DNA from: Phascolarctobacterium sp.
Lineage (GTDB): Bacteria; Bacillota; Negativicutes; Acidaminococcales; Acidaminococcaceae
Assembly: GCA_004558595.1 (NCBI GenBank)
Contig: SFCN01000026.1
Coordinates: forward strand, 1 to 24,096
Direction of reading: 5' to 3'
DNA: 24,096 bases
Part shown: positions 5,003 through 13,709 of the stretch, piece by piece
Layout: each line of letters starts with the position of its first letter
How positions within the stretch are numbered: the first letter of the stretch is position 1
The notes under the pieces: model-generated
What the model saw: only the letters and a program-made list of their open reading frames with translations
What the model was told of the DNA's origin: nothing
Database searches by the model: none
Translations under genes and position numbers: made by a program

Positions 5003-5722
5003 CTACATGCTAAAATTATCGCCTAAATAATATTTGCGGGCGATGGGGTCGTTAGCGATGGTATTGCTATCACCATGGAGCAGGATTTTGCCATCCGCCA
5101 AAATATAGGCTCTGTCCACGATGCTCAGCGTCTCGCGCACATTGTGGTCGGTGATGAGGATGCCGATGCCACGCTTGGCCAGATGAGCGATCATGCTCTG
5201 AATATCGGCCACAGCAATAGGATCGATACCGGCGAAGGGCTCGTCTAAAAGGATGAAGGCCGGGTCCGTAGCCAGAGCACGGGCAATCTCGACCCGGCGG
5301 CGTTCGCCGCCGGAAAGGGCCTTGCCCTCGCTCTTGCGCACATGGGCCAGGCGGAACTCTTCAATAAGGTCATTCATCTTTTGCTCGCGAGCCTCCGCGT
5401 CCAGTCCCGTGGTTTCCAAAATAGCCATAATATTATCCTCAACGGTCATTTTGCTAAAAATGGATGCCTCCTGGGGCAGATAGCCAATACCTGCGCGTGC
5501 GCGCTGATACATGGGCATATGGGAAATATCCTGTCCATCCAAAGTCACAGAGCCGCTGTTAGGCGTTTCGATACCCACAATCATATAGAAGGTGGTGGTT
5601 TTACCGGCGCCATTGGGTCCTAAAAGGCCCACCACGGTGCCCTGCTCCACCTCGATACTCACCCCATCCACCACATGGCGCTCGTTATAAATTTTTACCA
5701 GCTTATCAGTCTTAATAATCAA
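5003..5722 (-). CDS. lptB: LPS export ABC transporter ATP-binding protein LptB
   Basis: This 239-residue cytoplasmic ATPase powers LPS extraction by LptB2FGC. Its motifs are intact: Walker A GPNGAGKT (35-42), Q-loop Q84, signature LSGGERRRVEIARAL (136-150), Walker B FILLDEP with catalytic E161, and switch His193 in TDHNVRE. The PFAGIDPIAV and TDHNVRETL stretches are characteristic of LptB. The start is TTG at 5722 with GGAGG 8 nt upstream. Gene order lptC-lptA-lptB-permease is as in proteobacteria. Confidence 0.97.
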   Translation of the reverse strand: MIIKTDKLVKIYNERHVVDGVSIEVEQGTVVGLLGPNGAGKTTTFYMIVGIETPNSGSVTLDGQDISHMPMYQRARAGIGYLPQEASIFSKMTVEDNIMAILETTGLDAEAREQKMNDLIEEFRLAHVRKSEGKALSGGERRRVEIARALATDPAFILLDEPFAGIDPIAVADIQSMIAHLAKRGIGILITDHNVRETLSIVDRAYILADGKILLHGDSNTIANDPIARKYYLGDNFSM

Positions 5723-5740
5723 GCTTTTGTCCTCCGTCCG

Positions 5741-6574
5741 TTAGGCTAGAGCTTCGTCGTTCGCTGCGGCTTGAACAGCCTTTTTCGTAGTCTTGGGCTC
5801 GGCGGCCTTGCTGGCTACGGTAGCTGCTTCAGCTTGCTTTTCCTTGGCAGCGGGAGCCGGCTGCTTCTCGGGAACATAGAAAATCCTTACGTCCCCATCG
5901 GCTACAGCCACATTGGCATTGGTCAAGCGCAGCTTATCACCGGAAACAGTATTGCCGTTTTGAGTTGCAGTGGCATGACCATTGAGCTCCACATAACCGC
6001 TTTGGTCCGTTTTATAAATAGCGCTATCAGCCTTAGCGGTCAAATCACGGGCCTTGCTATCGATGGTTACGCCACCATAGGCATTGGCCACGCCCTTGGC
6101 CATATCGTAATCGATTTTGGCCGCGTTCATCACGCTGCCATCCACATCGGTCAGCTTGGCCCAGGAGCCAATGGTTTCCGCAAATTGGCGCTCCTTATAA
6201 TAATCGATTCTATCGGCGCTCAGGCTTTTGCCCTGCTTAGTCACAACCGCGTTGCCAATAGCGGACATATCATTCTCGTTATGAGCCATAAAAACATTGC
6301 ACACAATATGGGCATCGTCCCTATCAGCCATAACATTACCGGTCAGAGTGCCGGTTTTAGCCTTGCTGTTAAATTTAGCATAATTGGCAGTAGCTACGCC
6401 CCCATCCTGCTTGAGGACAACATGGCCCTTGGCCTCGCCCTCCCCGGTTTGCAGATTGTAGTCCAGCTCATCCGCCTGCACGCTGAAGTTGCCGGGCGCA
6501 GCCAAAGCCGTGCTGCACAGGCCCAGGGTCAGCAGCATGGCAGCTGCCACAATAAATTTCTTACTTAAACGCAC
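5741..6574 (-). CDS. lptA: LPS transport periplasmic protein LptA (OstA-like)
   Basis: This 277-residue protein forms the beta-jellyroll bridge that carries LPS across the periplasm. It has a Sec signal peptide (residues 1-25, cleaved near STALA-AP), then OstA-type repeats of short strands (ADELDYNLQTGEGEAKGHVV, and later SADRIDYYK, TAKADSAIYK and SGDKLRLT). The C-terminal ~40 residues are Ala/Lys/Pro-rich and of low complexity, and the protein is longer than E. coli LptA (185 aa), so it may span more jellyroll turns. GTG start at 6574, one base after the lptC stop (TAG-A-GTG), implying coupling. Confidence 0.92.
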   Translation of the reverse strand: MRLSKKFIVAAAMLLTLGLCSTALAAPGNFSVQADELDYNLQTGEGEAKGHVVLKQDGGVATANYAKFNSKAKTGTLTGNVMADRDDAHIVCNVFMAHNENDMSAIGNAVVTKQGKSLSADRIDYYKERQFAETIGSWAKLTDVDGSVMNAAKIDYDMAKGVANAYGGVTIDSKARDLTAKADSAIYKTDQSGYVELNGHATATQNGNTVSGDKLRLTNANVAVADGDVRIFYVPEKQPAPAAKEKQAEAATVASKAAEPKTTKKAVQAAANDEALA

Positions 6575-6575
6575 T

Positions 6576-7130
6576 CTATTCGCCGCCTTTCGTTACCTTC
6601 GCATTACCCTTTAATTTAACCTGTTGGAAGGTGCTGGTGGAGTAGGCCTCATCCGCAGTTGCGGTGTAAGCATCCTTAATCAGCTTCACATGGCCCACAG
6701 CGATGATTTTATCGCCCTGCTGCTTCCAGCTTATCTTGTCCGCGTAAAACTCTCCACCGGAGTTGAGGATCGCTACAACCTTACCCTCCAAAGAAAAATC
6801 ATTTTTATTCAAGGCTGCTTCACCCTTTTCGGCGCTTACGTCGATGTAGCTACCGTCCTTGCGATAAAGCTTGCCCTTGATTCCTTCTAAAATGGCCACA
6901 TTCCGCTGGCGGTCGTTAATTACATTACCTACGGTAAACTCCCACAGGGGCTTGCCATCCTTTTCTCTTTTAATAACGCTGTCCTTCAAGGAAGCATTTA
7001 GCTGAGCGCTCACACCCTTGCCTAAATTGACATTGGTAGGCTTCTCACCGCCCAGCATAAGCCAAGCGATGACGGAGCCCGCAATCACAAGGCCGACCAC
7101 AATGGCCAAAATAACCTTACTATTTTTCAT
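6576..7130 (-). CDS. lptC: LPS export protein LptC
   Basis: This 184-residue protein has one N-terminal membrane anchor (about 5-26) and a periplasmic jellyroll domain (WEFTVGNVINDRQRNVAILE, EGIKGKLYRKDG, GEFYADKISWK, AYTATADEAYS), matching LptC, which passes LPS from LptB2FG to LptA. Length is near the E. coli protein (191). Its ATG overlaps the end of the upstream acyltransferase gene by 11 bp, and it is followed at once by lptA, supporting the call. Confidence 0.92.
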   Translation of the reverse strand: MKNSKVILAIVVGLVIAGSVIAWLMLGGEKPTNVNLGKGVSAQLNASLKDSVIKREKDGKPLWEFTVGNVINDRQRNVAILEGIKGKLYRKDGSYIDVSAEKGEAALNKNDFSLEGKVVAILNSGGEFYADKISWKQQGDKIIAVGHVKLIKDAYTATADEAYSTSTFQQVKLKGNAKVTKGGE

Positions 7131-8016
7131 CAGCCTTGTCCTCCGTAGGTGTGTAGGGTGTATTCCAACGATGCTGGAACCAAATCCAGTTATCAGGATA
7201 TTCTTTAATAATCTTTTCGACCTCTTGGGTCATTTTCAGAGTTACATTATAATCATCGGTTTTCGTATCGCCGGTGAATTCATAACGAATGGGGGCCTTT
7301 ACAATGGCCTGATGACCGTAGCCATCGGGCTTACGCACGATAAAAATAGGGATAATGGGCGCTTTGAATTTGCGAGCGAAATAGGCCGGACCCGTAGGAG
7401 TGGAGGCCATTTTGCCTAGGAAGGGCACGAAGATACCATCATAGCCACCGTCCTGATCCGCGATCAGGCCCAGCATGCGGCCCTTTTTCATGGCTCTGGC
7501 GCAGCCTAGAATCTCGCTGGTGCCACGGGCGAAAATCTCCTGACCGACCCCACGGCGCAGCTCGTTCATAAAATCGCTGTAAACCCGATTAGGCTGGGGC
7601 TTTTCCACGGCGCTCAGAGGAAAACCGTTGAGGGCCAGGCCAGCTCCCAACCATTCCCAGTTATCCATATGGCAGGCCAGCATAACCACGCCTTTATTCT
7701 CGTGAACCGCCTCCCAAAGAATATCGGGACGGTCAAATGTTACCAGGCCACGAATATTGTCCTTGTTCAAGGCAGGCATATACATAATTTCCATAAAGGT
7801 CATGCCCAGATTGATGAAGAGACGCTTAATGGTGGCCTTGGCCTGCTCATCACTGTAGCCCAAGCGCTCCTTGATGGTCTCCTCCGCTCTGATGCGCTGT
7901 TTTTTCGCTATTTTATGGTACAAATGTCCCACGCCCCGGCCGATGTTCACCACCAGCTTATAGGGCAGCCAGGATATGATTGTACTCAATGTTTTCAGTA
8001 AATAATATAACCACAT
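7120..8016 (-). CDS. lpxL: LpxL/HtrB-type lipid A late acyltransferase (first copy)
   Basis: This 298-residue protein belongs to the lysophospholipid acyltransferase family that adds secondary acyl chains to Kdo2-lipid IVA at the inner membrane. It has an N-terminal hydrophobic segment (about 1-30), the catalytic H(X4)E motif as HMDNWE (H116, E121), an IADQDGGYDGIFVPFLG block with the substrate-binding acidic residues, and WIWFQHRWN near the C-terminus (typical LpxL 'W-x-HRRWK' position). ATG at 8016 overlaps the kdsC TAA by one base (TAATG). A second paralogue lies at 19814-20704. Acyl length cannot be predicted. Confidence 0.9.
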   Translation of the reverse strand: MWLYYLLKTLSTIISWLPYKLVVNIGRGVGHLYHKIAKKQRIRAEETIKERLGYSDEQAKATIKRLFINLGMTFMEIMYMPALNKDNIRGLVTFDRPDILWEAVHENKGVVMLACHMDNWEWLGAGLALNGFPLSAVEKPQPNRVYSDFMNELRRGVGQEIFARGTSEILGCARAMKKGRMLGLIADQDGGYDGIFVPFLGKMASTPTGPAYFARKFKAPIIPIFIVRKPDGYGHQAIVKAPIRYEFTGDTKTDDYNVTLKMTQEVEKIIKEYPDNWIWFQHRWNTPYTPTEDKADEK

Positions 8017-8603
8017 TATTGTTTATCTCCTTGACCTGCGTTGAGATAGGAATTAACTATTTGCTCCCATTTATGCTGCGCCTGTAAAATCATTTCGATA
8101 GCCTCACGTACGGCGCCACGCCCACCTGCTGCCTCAGTAACAAAGGAAGCGGCTTCACGCACATCGTGAACCGCATCAGCCGGCGCAAAGGTTACGCCGG
8201 CGGCTCTAAAGGCCGGTAGGTCGTTTAAATCGTCACCCATGTAGGCCACCTGACCACGGCTTAGACCCAGCTGGTTTTGCAGCTGCTCAAGGGCAAGATA
8301 CTTGTCCTTGACTCCCTCCTGCACCATTTGGATGCCCAGCTCCTGAGCTCGGCGGTGAATGATTTCGCTCTTGCGACCTGTGATAATAGCAATCTCCAGG
8401 CCGCTACGCAGAGCTACGCTAATGCCGAGACCATCCTGAGCGTAGAAGGACTTAAAAAGCTCCCCTTGAGCTCCCATATTGATGGAGCCATCGGTGAGCA
8501 CGCCGTCCACATCCAGGGCCAGCAGGCAAATCCGCTGGAGAGCAGGATTTGCTCCCGTACCGTCGTCCATGCCAACATTTACATTCATAGTAAAAAGCGA
8601 CAT
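8016..8603 (-). CDS. kdsC: 3-deoxy-D-manno-octulosonate-8-phosphate phosphatase KdsC
   Basis: This 195-residue cytosolic HAD-family enzyme removes phosphate from Kdo-8-phosphate. The nucleophile motif LALDVDGVLTDG gives D31 and D33. ITGRKSEIIHRRAQELGI carries the second motif, and VAYMGDDLNDLPAF the Mg-binding acidic pair. No cap domain is present, as in KdsC (C0 subclass, works as a tetramer). The first ~22 residues extend beyond the usual start; ATG at 8603 is kept because AGGGAG lies 7 nt upstream and it overlaps the kdsD stop (TAATG). Confidence 0.95.
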   Translation of the reverse strand: MSLFTMNVNVGMDDGTGANPALQRICLLALDVDGVLTDGSINMGAQGELFKSFYAQDGLGISVALRSGLEIAIITGRKSEIIHRRAQELGIQMVQEGVKDKYLALEQLQNQLGLSRGQVAYMGDDLNDLPAFRAAGVTFAPADAVHDVREAASFVTEAAGGRGAVREAIEMILQAQHKWEQIVNSYLNAGQGDKQ

Positions 8604-9577
8604 TATACCACTCCCTGACGCACCAGGTCGGTCATATGCAAGAGGCCGATGACCTTTCTCTCCTTATCCAGCACGGGTAAAACCGTGATGGGCTTCGGCT
8701 TGTTGCTCTCCATAAGGTGCAGTGCTTGGGCAGCCAGCTTTTCTTCCGTAATGGTCTTGGGGTTGGCGGTCATGAGCTCTTTAACAGGACGCTGCAAAAA
8801 GCCCACGCCCTTGCTCAGGCCGCGGCGAATATCGCCGTCGGTAAGCACGCCCTGCATGATACCCTTTTCGTCTACCACGGAAACGGCACCCAAGCCCTTG
8901 TCAGTGATGACAAAGAGAGCGTCCTGAACGGTGGTATCTGCCAAAACAGTAGGATTCTCGTCGCCCTTGTGCATAATATTGCCCACAGTAAGGAGCAGCT
9001 TGCGACCCAGGCTGCCGCCGGGATGGAAAATAGCGAACTGGCTAGCCGTGAAATTATGCTTTTTCAGCAGGGCCAAGGCCAGAGCATCCCCATAGGCTAA
9101 GGCAGCTGTGGTGCTGCTGGTGGGAGCCAAGCCCAAGGGGCAGGCCTCCTTAGAAACGCCCACGTCCAAAACAACGTCCGCATCCTTGCCCAGAGTGGAG
9201 TTAGCATTGCCCACCATGGCGATAACCTTGGCGCCGATACGGCGCAAGGACGGCAAAATATTCAATACTTCGCCGGTCTCGCCGCTGTTGGATAGAGCGA
9301 TAACCACATCTGCGGAGGTTACCATACCTAGGTCGCCGTGGATGCCCTCAGCGGGATGCAGATAAAAGGACGGGGTACCGGTGCTGGCCAGCGTAGCGGC
9401 CAGCTTGCGGCCGATGAGGCCGCTTTTACCCATACCGGTTATAACAGTGCGGCCCTCGCATTCCAAAATCAGATTGACTGCCGCTGCAAAATTTTCATCT
9501 ATACGAGGCACAAGCTCTAAAATGGCCTCTGCTTCCATACGCAGGACATCACGAGCATGCTCTAGCATTGCTTCCAT
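8603..9577 (-). CDS. kdsD: Arabinose-5-phosphate isomerase KdsD (KpsF family)
   Basis: This 324-residue cytosolic enzyme converts ribulose-5-phosphate to arabinose-5-phosphate, the first committed step to Kdo. It has an N-terminal SIS sugar-isomerase domain (about 35-180; TGMGKSGLIGRKLA, SNSGETGEVLN) and two C-terminal CBS domains (about 205-324; HGDLGMV lies in the SIS part, GVLTDGDIRR and LLHMTDLVRQG end the CBS units). The ATG at 9577 is preferred over an upstream frame opening inside kdsA, because AAGGGTG lies 6 nt before it and the protein then starts like KdsD. It begins 19 nt after the kdsA stop. Confidence 0.95.
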   Translation of the reverse strand: MEAMLEHARDVLRMEAEAILELVPRIDENFAAAVNLILECEGRTVITGMGKSGLIGRKLAATLASTGTPSFYLHPAEGIHGDLGMVTSADVVIALSNSGETGEVLNILPSLRRIGAKVIAMVGNANSTLGKDADVVLDVGVSKEACPLGLAPTSSTTAALAYGDALALALLKKHNFTASQFAIFHPGGSLGRKLLLTVGNIMHKGDENPTVLADTTVQDALFVITDKGLGAVSVVDEKGIMQGVLTDGDIRRGLSKGVGFLQRPVKELMTANPKTITEEKLAAQALHLMESNKPKPITVLPVLDKERKVIGLLHMTDLVRQGVV

Positions 9578-9596
9578 CTTCTTCACCCTTCTTACA

Positions 9597-10415
9597 TTAG
9601 CCACGAACAATCTTATCAATCGCCAGCACGTCGCTGAGCAGCTTCTTTAAATTATCCAAACGCACCATGTTGGGGCCGTCGCTGAGAGCTTCGGCCGGAT
9701 TATCGTGTACCTCAAGGAACAAGGCATCAATACCCACAGCCGCCGCTGCACGGGCCATATGGGGCACATATTGGCTTTGGCCGCCACTGGAGGTGCCTTG
9801 ACCGCCGGGAATCTGCACGCTATGAGTAGCGTCCATCACAACGGGATAGCCCAGCTCTCGCATAATGGCGATGCCACGCATATCGGTGACCAAGGTGTTA
9901 TAGCCAAAGCTTGCTCCACGCTCGGTAAGCATTAAATTAGTATTGCCTGCTTCCTCCACCTTTTTAATGACATTTTTCATGTCCCAAGGTGCTAGGAATT
10001 GGCCCTTTTTCACATTAATTGTTTTGCCGGTCTTGGCAGCAGCCCATACTAAATCGGTCTGACGGCACAGGAAGGCCGGGATTTGCAGAATGTCCACCAC
10101 CTCGGCAGCCTTTTCAGCCTGCCAGGGCTCGTGAATATCGGTAACCACGGGCACTCCCAGATCCTTTTTGATTTGAGCCAAAAGCTTAAGGCCCTCTTCA
10201 ATGCCGGGGCCACGGAAGGAAGCATAGGAGGAACGATTGGCCTTATCAAATGATGCCTTAAAAACATAGGGAATACCTAATTCCTCACAAATCGCCTTAG
10301 TCCTTTGACCAATCATTAGGCTGCGTTCATAGCCCTCTAACACACAGGGTCCTGCCATGAGCAGCAGGGGATGGCCCTGACCTACTTGGTAATCGCCAAC
10401 TTTAACAATATGCAT
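9597..10415 (-). CDS. kdsA: 2-dehydro-3-deoxyphosphooctonate aldolase (Kdo-8-P synthase) KdsA
   Basis: This 272-residue TIM-barrel enzyme condenses phosphoenolpyruvate with arabinose-5-phosphate to Kdo-8-phosphate. Diagnostic stretches are KASFDKANRSS, TDIHEPWQ, NVKKGQFLAPWDM, MDATHSVQIPGG and LEVHDNP. The N-terminal strand has MAGPCVLEG with Cys24 where the metal-independent E. coli enzyme has Asn; together with the His in DATHS, Glu in LEVHD and Asp in LSDGPN this predicts the metal-dependent (class II) type known from Aquifex. Start ATG at 10415, 9 bp after kdsB. Confidence 0.96.
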   Translation of the reverse strand: MHIVKVGDYQVGQGHPLLLMAGPCVLEGYERSLMIGQRTKAICEELGIPYVFKASFDKANRSSYASFRGPGIEEGLKLLAQIKKDLGVPVVTDIHEPWQAEKAAEVVDILQIPAFLCRQTDLVWAAAKTGKTINVKKGQFLAPWDMKNVIKKVEEAGNTNLMLTERGASFGYNTLVTDMRGIAIMRELGYPVVMDATHSVQIPGGQGTSSGGQSQYVPHMARAAAAVGIDALFLEVHDNPAEALSDGPNMVRLDNLKKLLSDVLAIDKIVRG

Positions 10416-10424
10416 AGTAACCTC

Positions 10425-11159
10425 CTATTTGTTCATCTTGGCAAACAGCTCGTTGACTGCAGCCAAATCCTCGGGGGTGTCAACACCAATGCCCTGGAAA
10501 TCGCTTTCCAGAACCTTAATCTTATAACCATTTTCTAAAGCACGCAGCTGCTCCAGGCTCTCAGCTCTTTCTAAGGGAGTGGGGGTCAGGGCAGCGTATT
10601 TTAAGAGGAAGCTGCGACGGTAGGCGTAAATGCCCACATGCTTGTATACCTTATAGCCCTCCGGTTTATTACGTGGATAGGGCATCAGGCTGCGAGAAAA
10701 GTACAGTGCGTAGCCATTCAAATCGGTAACCACCTTTACAGCGGCAGGATTATTATAATCAGCCTCGTCCATAACCACCTTCATGGTCGCCATTTGCAGC
10801 TCTGCATCATCGGTGAAGGCCGCTGCTAAGCGGTCGATAACCTCAGGCGGAATCATGGGCTCGTCACCCTGTACATTGACGATAACGTCCACATCGGGAT
10901 AATTCAGGGCCACCTCGGCCAGTCTATCGGTGCCGCTGGGATGGTCGGTAGAGGTCATCATGGCCTTGCCACCGCAGGCCTCCACGGCCTTTTTCACCAG
11001 CTCATTATCGGTAGCCACAACCACCTCGTCTGGCAGCTGAGCCTGGCAGGCTCTTTCGTAAACACGTTGAATCATAGGCTTGCCGCAAATCAAAGACAGT
11101 GGTTTACCCGGCAGACGGGTAGAAGCATAGCGAGCAGGAATTACACAAAGTACCTTCAT
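10425..11159 (-). CDS. kdsB: CMP-Kdo synthetase KdsB
   Basis: This 244-residue cytidylyltransferase activates Kdo as CMP-Kdo for WaaA. It shows the nucleotide-binding PARYASTRLPGKPL motif (8-21), TSTDHPSGTDRLAEV (69-83), NVQGDEPMIPP (95-105) and YKHVGIYAYRRSFL with the following LEQLRALENG block, all typical of KdsB. Length is normal (E. coli 248). ATG at 11159 overlaps the waaA-lpxK stop by 4 bp (ATGA). Confidence 0.97.
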   Translation of the reverse strand: MKVLCVIPARYASTRLPGKPLSLICGKPMIQRVYERACQAQLPDEVVVATDNELVKKAVEACGGKAMMTSTDHPSGTDRLAEVALNYPDVDVIVNVQGDEPMIPPEVIDRLAAAFTDDAELQMATMKVVMDEADYNNPAAVKVVTDLNGYALYFSRSLMPYPRNKPEGYKVYKHVGIYAYRRSFLLKYAALTPTPLERAESLEQLRALENGYKIKVLESDFQGIGVDTPEDLAAVNELFAKMNK

Positions 11160-13690
11160 TTTTTATCAAGCTCCTTCTTAATGGCATTATCAATATATTC
11201 CTTGAACTTATCCATGCCCTCGGTGATGCGGATATCCATATTCAGGATATACAGGGGAATCTCACGGGCAGAATAAATAAATTCGGTGGGAATTTTTACT
11301 GCATCCTTAGCGGTGGCGATCATGGCCACAGCCTTGAGACTGCTTGCACGCTCATTAATATATTGCATTTCCAGCATACCATAATCGTGATGATCAGGAT
11401 AACGCACAGCCTCTAGGATATTCAGGCCGATGCTGGATAGGGTTTGCTCAAAGGAGGACGGGTTGCCGATAGCGGAGAAAACCATTACGTCCTTGCCACG
11501 CAGCTCCTCCAAATCCTTGAAGTTTTCGGAAATGCCCTTGTACCAATCAGCGATTTCCACAAAGTTTTTGGGATGGTGAATACTTTCCACCACGGGAGCG
11601 TTAGCATTGTATTTAGCGATGGTGTTACGCAGCTGCATACGGCTCAGCTTGCTGCTTTGGTCCGTCTTGGTCAGCAGGAACAAATCACCTCGCTCCAAAT
11701 TCTGCAGGGGCTCACGCAGGGTGCCACGGGGCAACACGCAGCCGTTGCCGAACATGTTCAGAGTATCTACCAAGACTACGTCCAAATCGCGTTCTAATTG
11801 CCAATGCTGGTAGCCGTCATCCATAATGATGACCTCTGCCTGCATTTTTTCTACAGCGTAACGACCGGTAACAGCACGGTTTTTACCGATAATGACCGGG
11901 ATGCCAGGCAGGGTTTTAGCCATCAAATAGGCCTCATCACCTGCTTCATAGGCAGTCATGAAAATCTTGTTGCCATCGGAAACAACGCCCAGCTCCTTAC
12001 CCCAGTGGGAACGGTAGCCACGGTTCAAAATTACTACTCTGTAGCCCATAGCCTTAATAATCATGGCCATTTTTTGAGCTGTAGGAGTTTTGCCCGTACC
12101 ACCAACGGTAATATTACCGATGGAGATGACGCAGCAATTCAGCTTCTCCTTCTTCAGGAGACCGGATTCATACATATTGAGCTTGCAGCATACACCAAAC
12201 TTATAGAGATAGGACATGCCACGCAGCAAAGCCAATAGCAACCAGCCCATGAAGGGAGTATCGGGACCATAGGCAATGCGGTAAATATACTGAATCACAG
12301 CGTCCCCATGACGCAGGCGGCCACCGCCCTCGTCGGTAAGATTGCGAGTGTTGATGGGATAAACGGTGTATTCCTTGGCAGGAACAGCTGTCAAATCCAG
12401 CAGCTCCTTCAAATAGTGAATACTACGCACGTCGGCACCGCGGTTCTCCTTGATAACCTGCAGGGAGGCTTCGCCCATCCGCTGACGACGCTCATCGTTT
12501 TTAATAATATCCAGCATTTCGCTGGTCAGCTCGCCTTGGTTATTGACCATCTTGCAGGCCTTAACCTTGCTCAAAAGGGCATAGGAATCCTTAAAGTTTT
12601 GCATGCTGGGACCAACCAAAATAGGCTTAGCATGAGCTGCAGGCTCCAGCACGTTGTGACCACCGGTGCCACTAAAGGAACCGCCCACATAAACCACGTC
12701 GCCTACGGCGTAAATGCGACCCAGCTCGCCAATAGTATCTATGATCAGCAGAGGATATTCCTTACGCTCACCTTCCTCGTCCTTCATCTTGGAGCGATAG
12801 CCGGTCTCATAGCCATAATGGCTAGCCAGCTTGGCGATTTCTTCAGCACGAGCAGTTTTACGCGGAGCGATAATCAAACGAGCATGGGGATATTGGGCAC
12901 GCACGGCCTTAAAGGACTCCAGGAGTACCTTTTCTTCCCCTGGATGGGTGGAACCAGCCACGATAATGGGATAATGGTCCCTCAGACCCAGCTCATAACG
13001 ATATTTGGCCAGATCCTCGGCAGTAACCTCGGCGTAGGTTTGGTCGAATTTGGTATTGCCGGTAACGAAAATTCTCTTTTTATCAGCACCCAAATGGGCA
13101 ATATAATCCGCGTCAATGCTGGACTGCATGCAGAAGCGAGTGACAGTGTTCAGCATATCGTCCCAAATGCCATACAGATAGCGGTAGTTTTTCACGGACT
13201 TTTCGGAAATACGACCGTTAACCATCATTACAGGAATATTACGCTCGCGAATGGCACGCAGGAAATTAGGCCACAGCTCGGTCTCAACTGGCATAAACAC
13301 ACCGGGATGAACCTTCTTGACCAATGATTCGGCCACAAAGGGTAAGTCCAAGGGGAAATAAATGATGGCGTCAGCCTCAGGAATAATTTGCTTAGCCATA
13401 TTATAACCGCCTACGGTAAAGGCACTGACCAAAACGGGACGATCCGGCATGGCCTTGCGAATTTGCTTTACTAAGGGACTGGTAGCTACGATTTCACCTA
13501 CGGAAGCACCGTGAATCCAAATGCAGTCCTTGCCCATGACCTTAGCTATCTCTTCTTCAGCTATGTTGCCAAAAACCTGCTGCTTAAAACGCAGACCAAA
13601 GCCCTTTTCTGTGAACAAGCGATAGGTATAATAGGGTAGCACAAAGACCACAAGCACTATTAAAATAAGGATATTATAAAGTATATACAT
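11156..13690 (-). CDS. waaA-lpxK: Fused Kdo transferase WaaA - lipid A 4'-kinase LpxK
   Basis: A single 844-residue frame holds two enzymes that act in consecutive steps at the inner membrane. Residues 1-~430 are WaaA/KdtA (GT30): membrane anchor (about 3-22), IHGASVGEIVA with catalytic-base Glu66, PVETELWPNF, VTGNTKFDQ, AGSTHPGEE and GGSFSGTGGHNVLEP. After a linker (~431-460), residues ~461-844 are LpxK: YGPDTPFMGWLLLALL membrane-binding start, Walker A GNITVGGTGKTPTA (525-538), LNRGYRS, and MDDGYQHWQLERDLDVVLVD. LpxK phosphorylates the disaccharide at 4'; WaaA then adds Kdo. Both halves are near full length, and the linker has no stop or frameshift. ATG at 13690, 19 bp after msbA. Confidence 0.95.
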   Translation of the reverse strand: MYILYNILILIVLVVFVLPYYTYRLFTEKGFGLRFKQQVFGNIAEEEIAKVMGKDCIWIHGASVGEIVATSPLVKQIRKAMPDRPVLVSAFTVGGYNMAKQIIPEADAIIYFPLDLPFVAESLVKKVHPGVFMPVETELWPNFLRAIRERNIPVMMVNGRISEKSVKNYRYLYGIWDDMLNTVTRFCMQSSIDADYIAHLGADKKRIFVTGNTKFDQTYAEVTAEDLAKYRYELGLRDHYPIIVAGSTHPGEEKVLLESFKAVRAQYPHARLIIAPRKTARAEEIAKLASHYGYETGYRSKMKDEEGERKEYPLLIIDTIGELGRIYAVGDVVYVGGSFSGTGGHNVLEPAAHAKPILVGPSMQNFKDSYALLSKVKACKMVNNQGELTSEMLDIIKNDERRQRMGEASLQVIKENRGADVRSIHYLKELLDLTAVPAKEYTVYPINTRNLTDEGGGRLRHGDAVIQYIYRIAYGPDTPFMGWLLLALLRGMSYLYKFGVCCKLNMYESGLLKKEKLNCCVISIGNITVGGTGKTPTAQKMAMIIKAMGYRVVILNRGYRSHWGKELGVVSDGNKIFMTAYEAGDEAYLMAKTLPGIPVIIGKNRAVTGRYAVEKMQAEVIIMDDGYQHWQLERDLDVVLVDTLNMFGNGCVLPRGTLREPLQNLERGDLFLLTKTDQSSKLSRMQLRNTIAKYNANAPVVESIHHPKNFVEIADWYKGISENFKDLEELRGKDVMVFSAIGNPSSFEQTLSSIGLNILEAVRYPDHHDYGMLEMQYINERASSLKAVAMIATAKDAVKIPTEFIYSAREIPLYILNMDIRITEGMDKFKEYIDNAIKKELDKK

Positions 13691-13709
13691 GAATTAACCT
13701 CTTTTCGCC

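Noticed and set aside
10049..10267. Minus-strand out-of-frame ORF inside kdsA (and a similar one at 19151-19393 inside lpxC)
   Set aside because: They overlap intact, well-conserved genes in another frame and have no RBS or family features.
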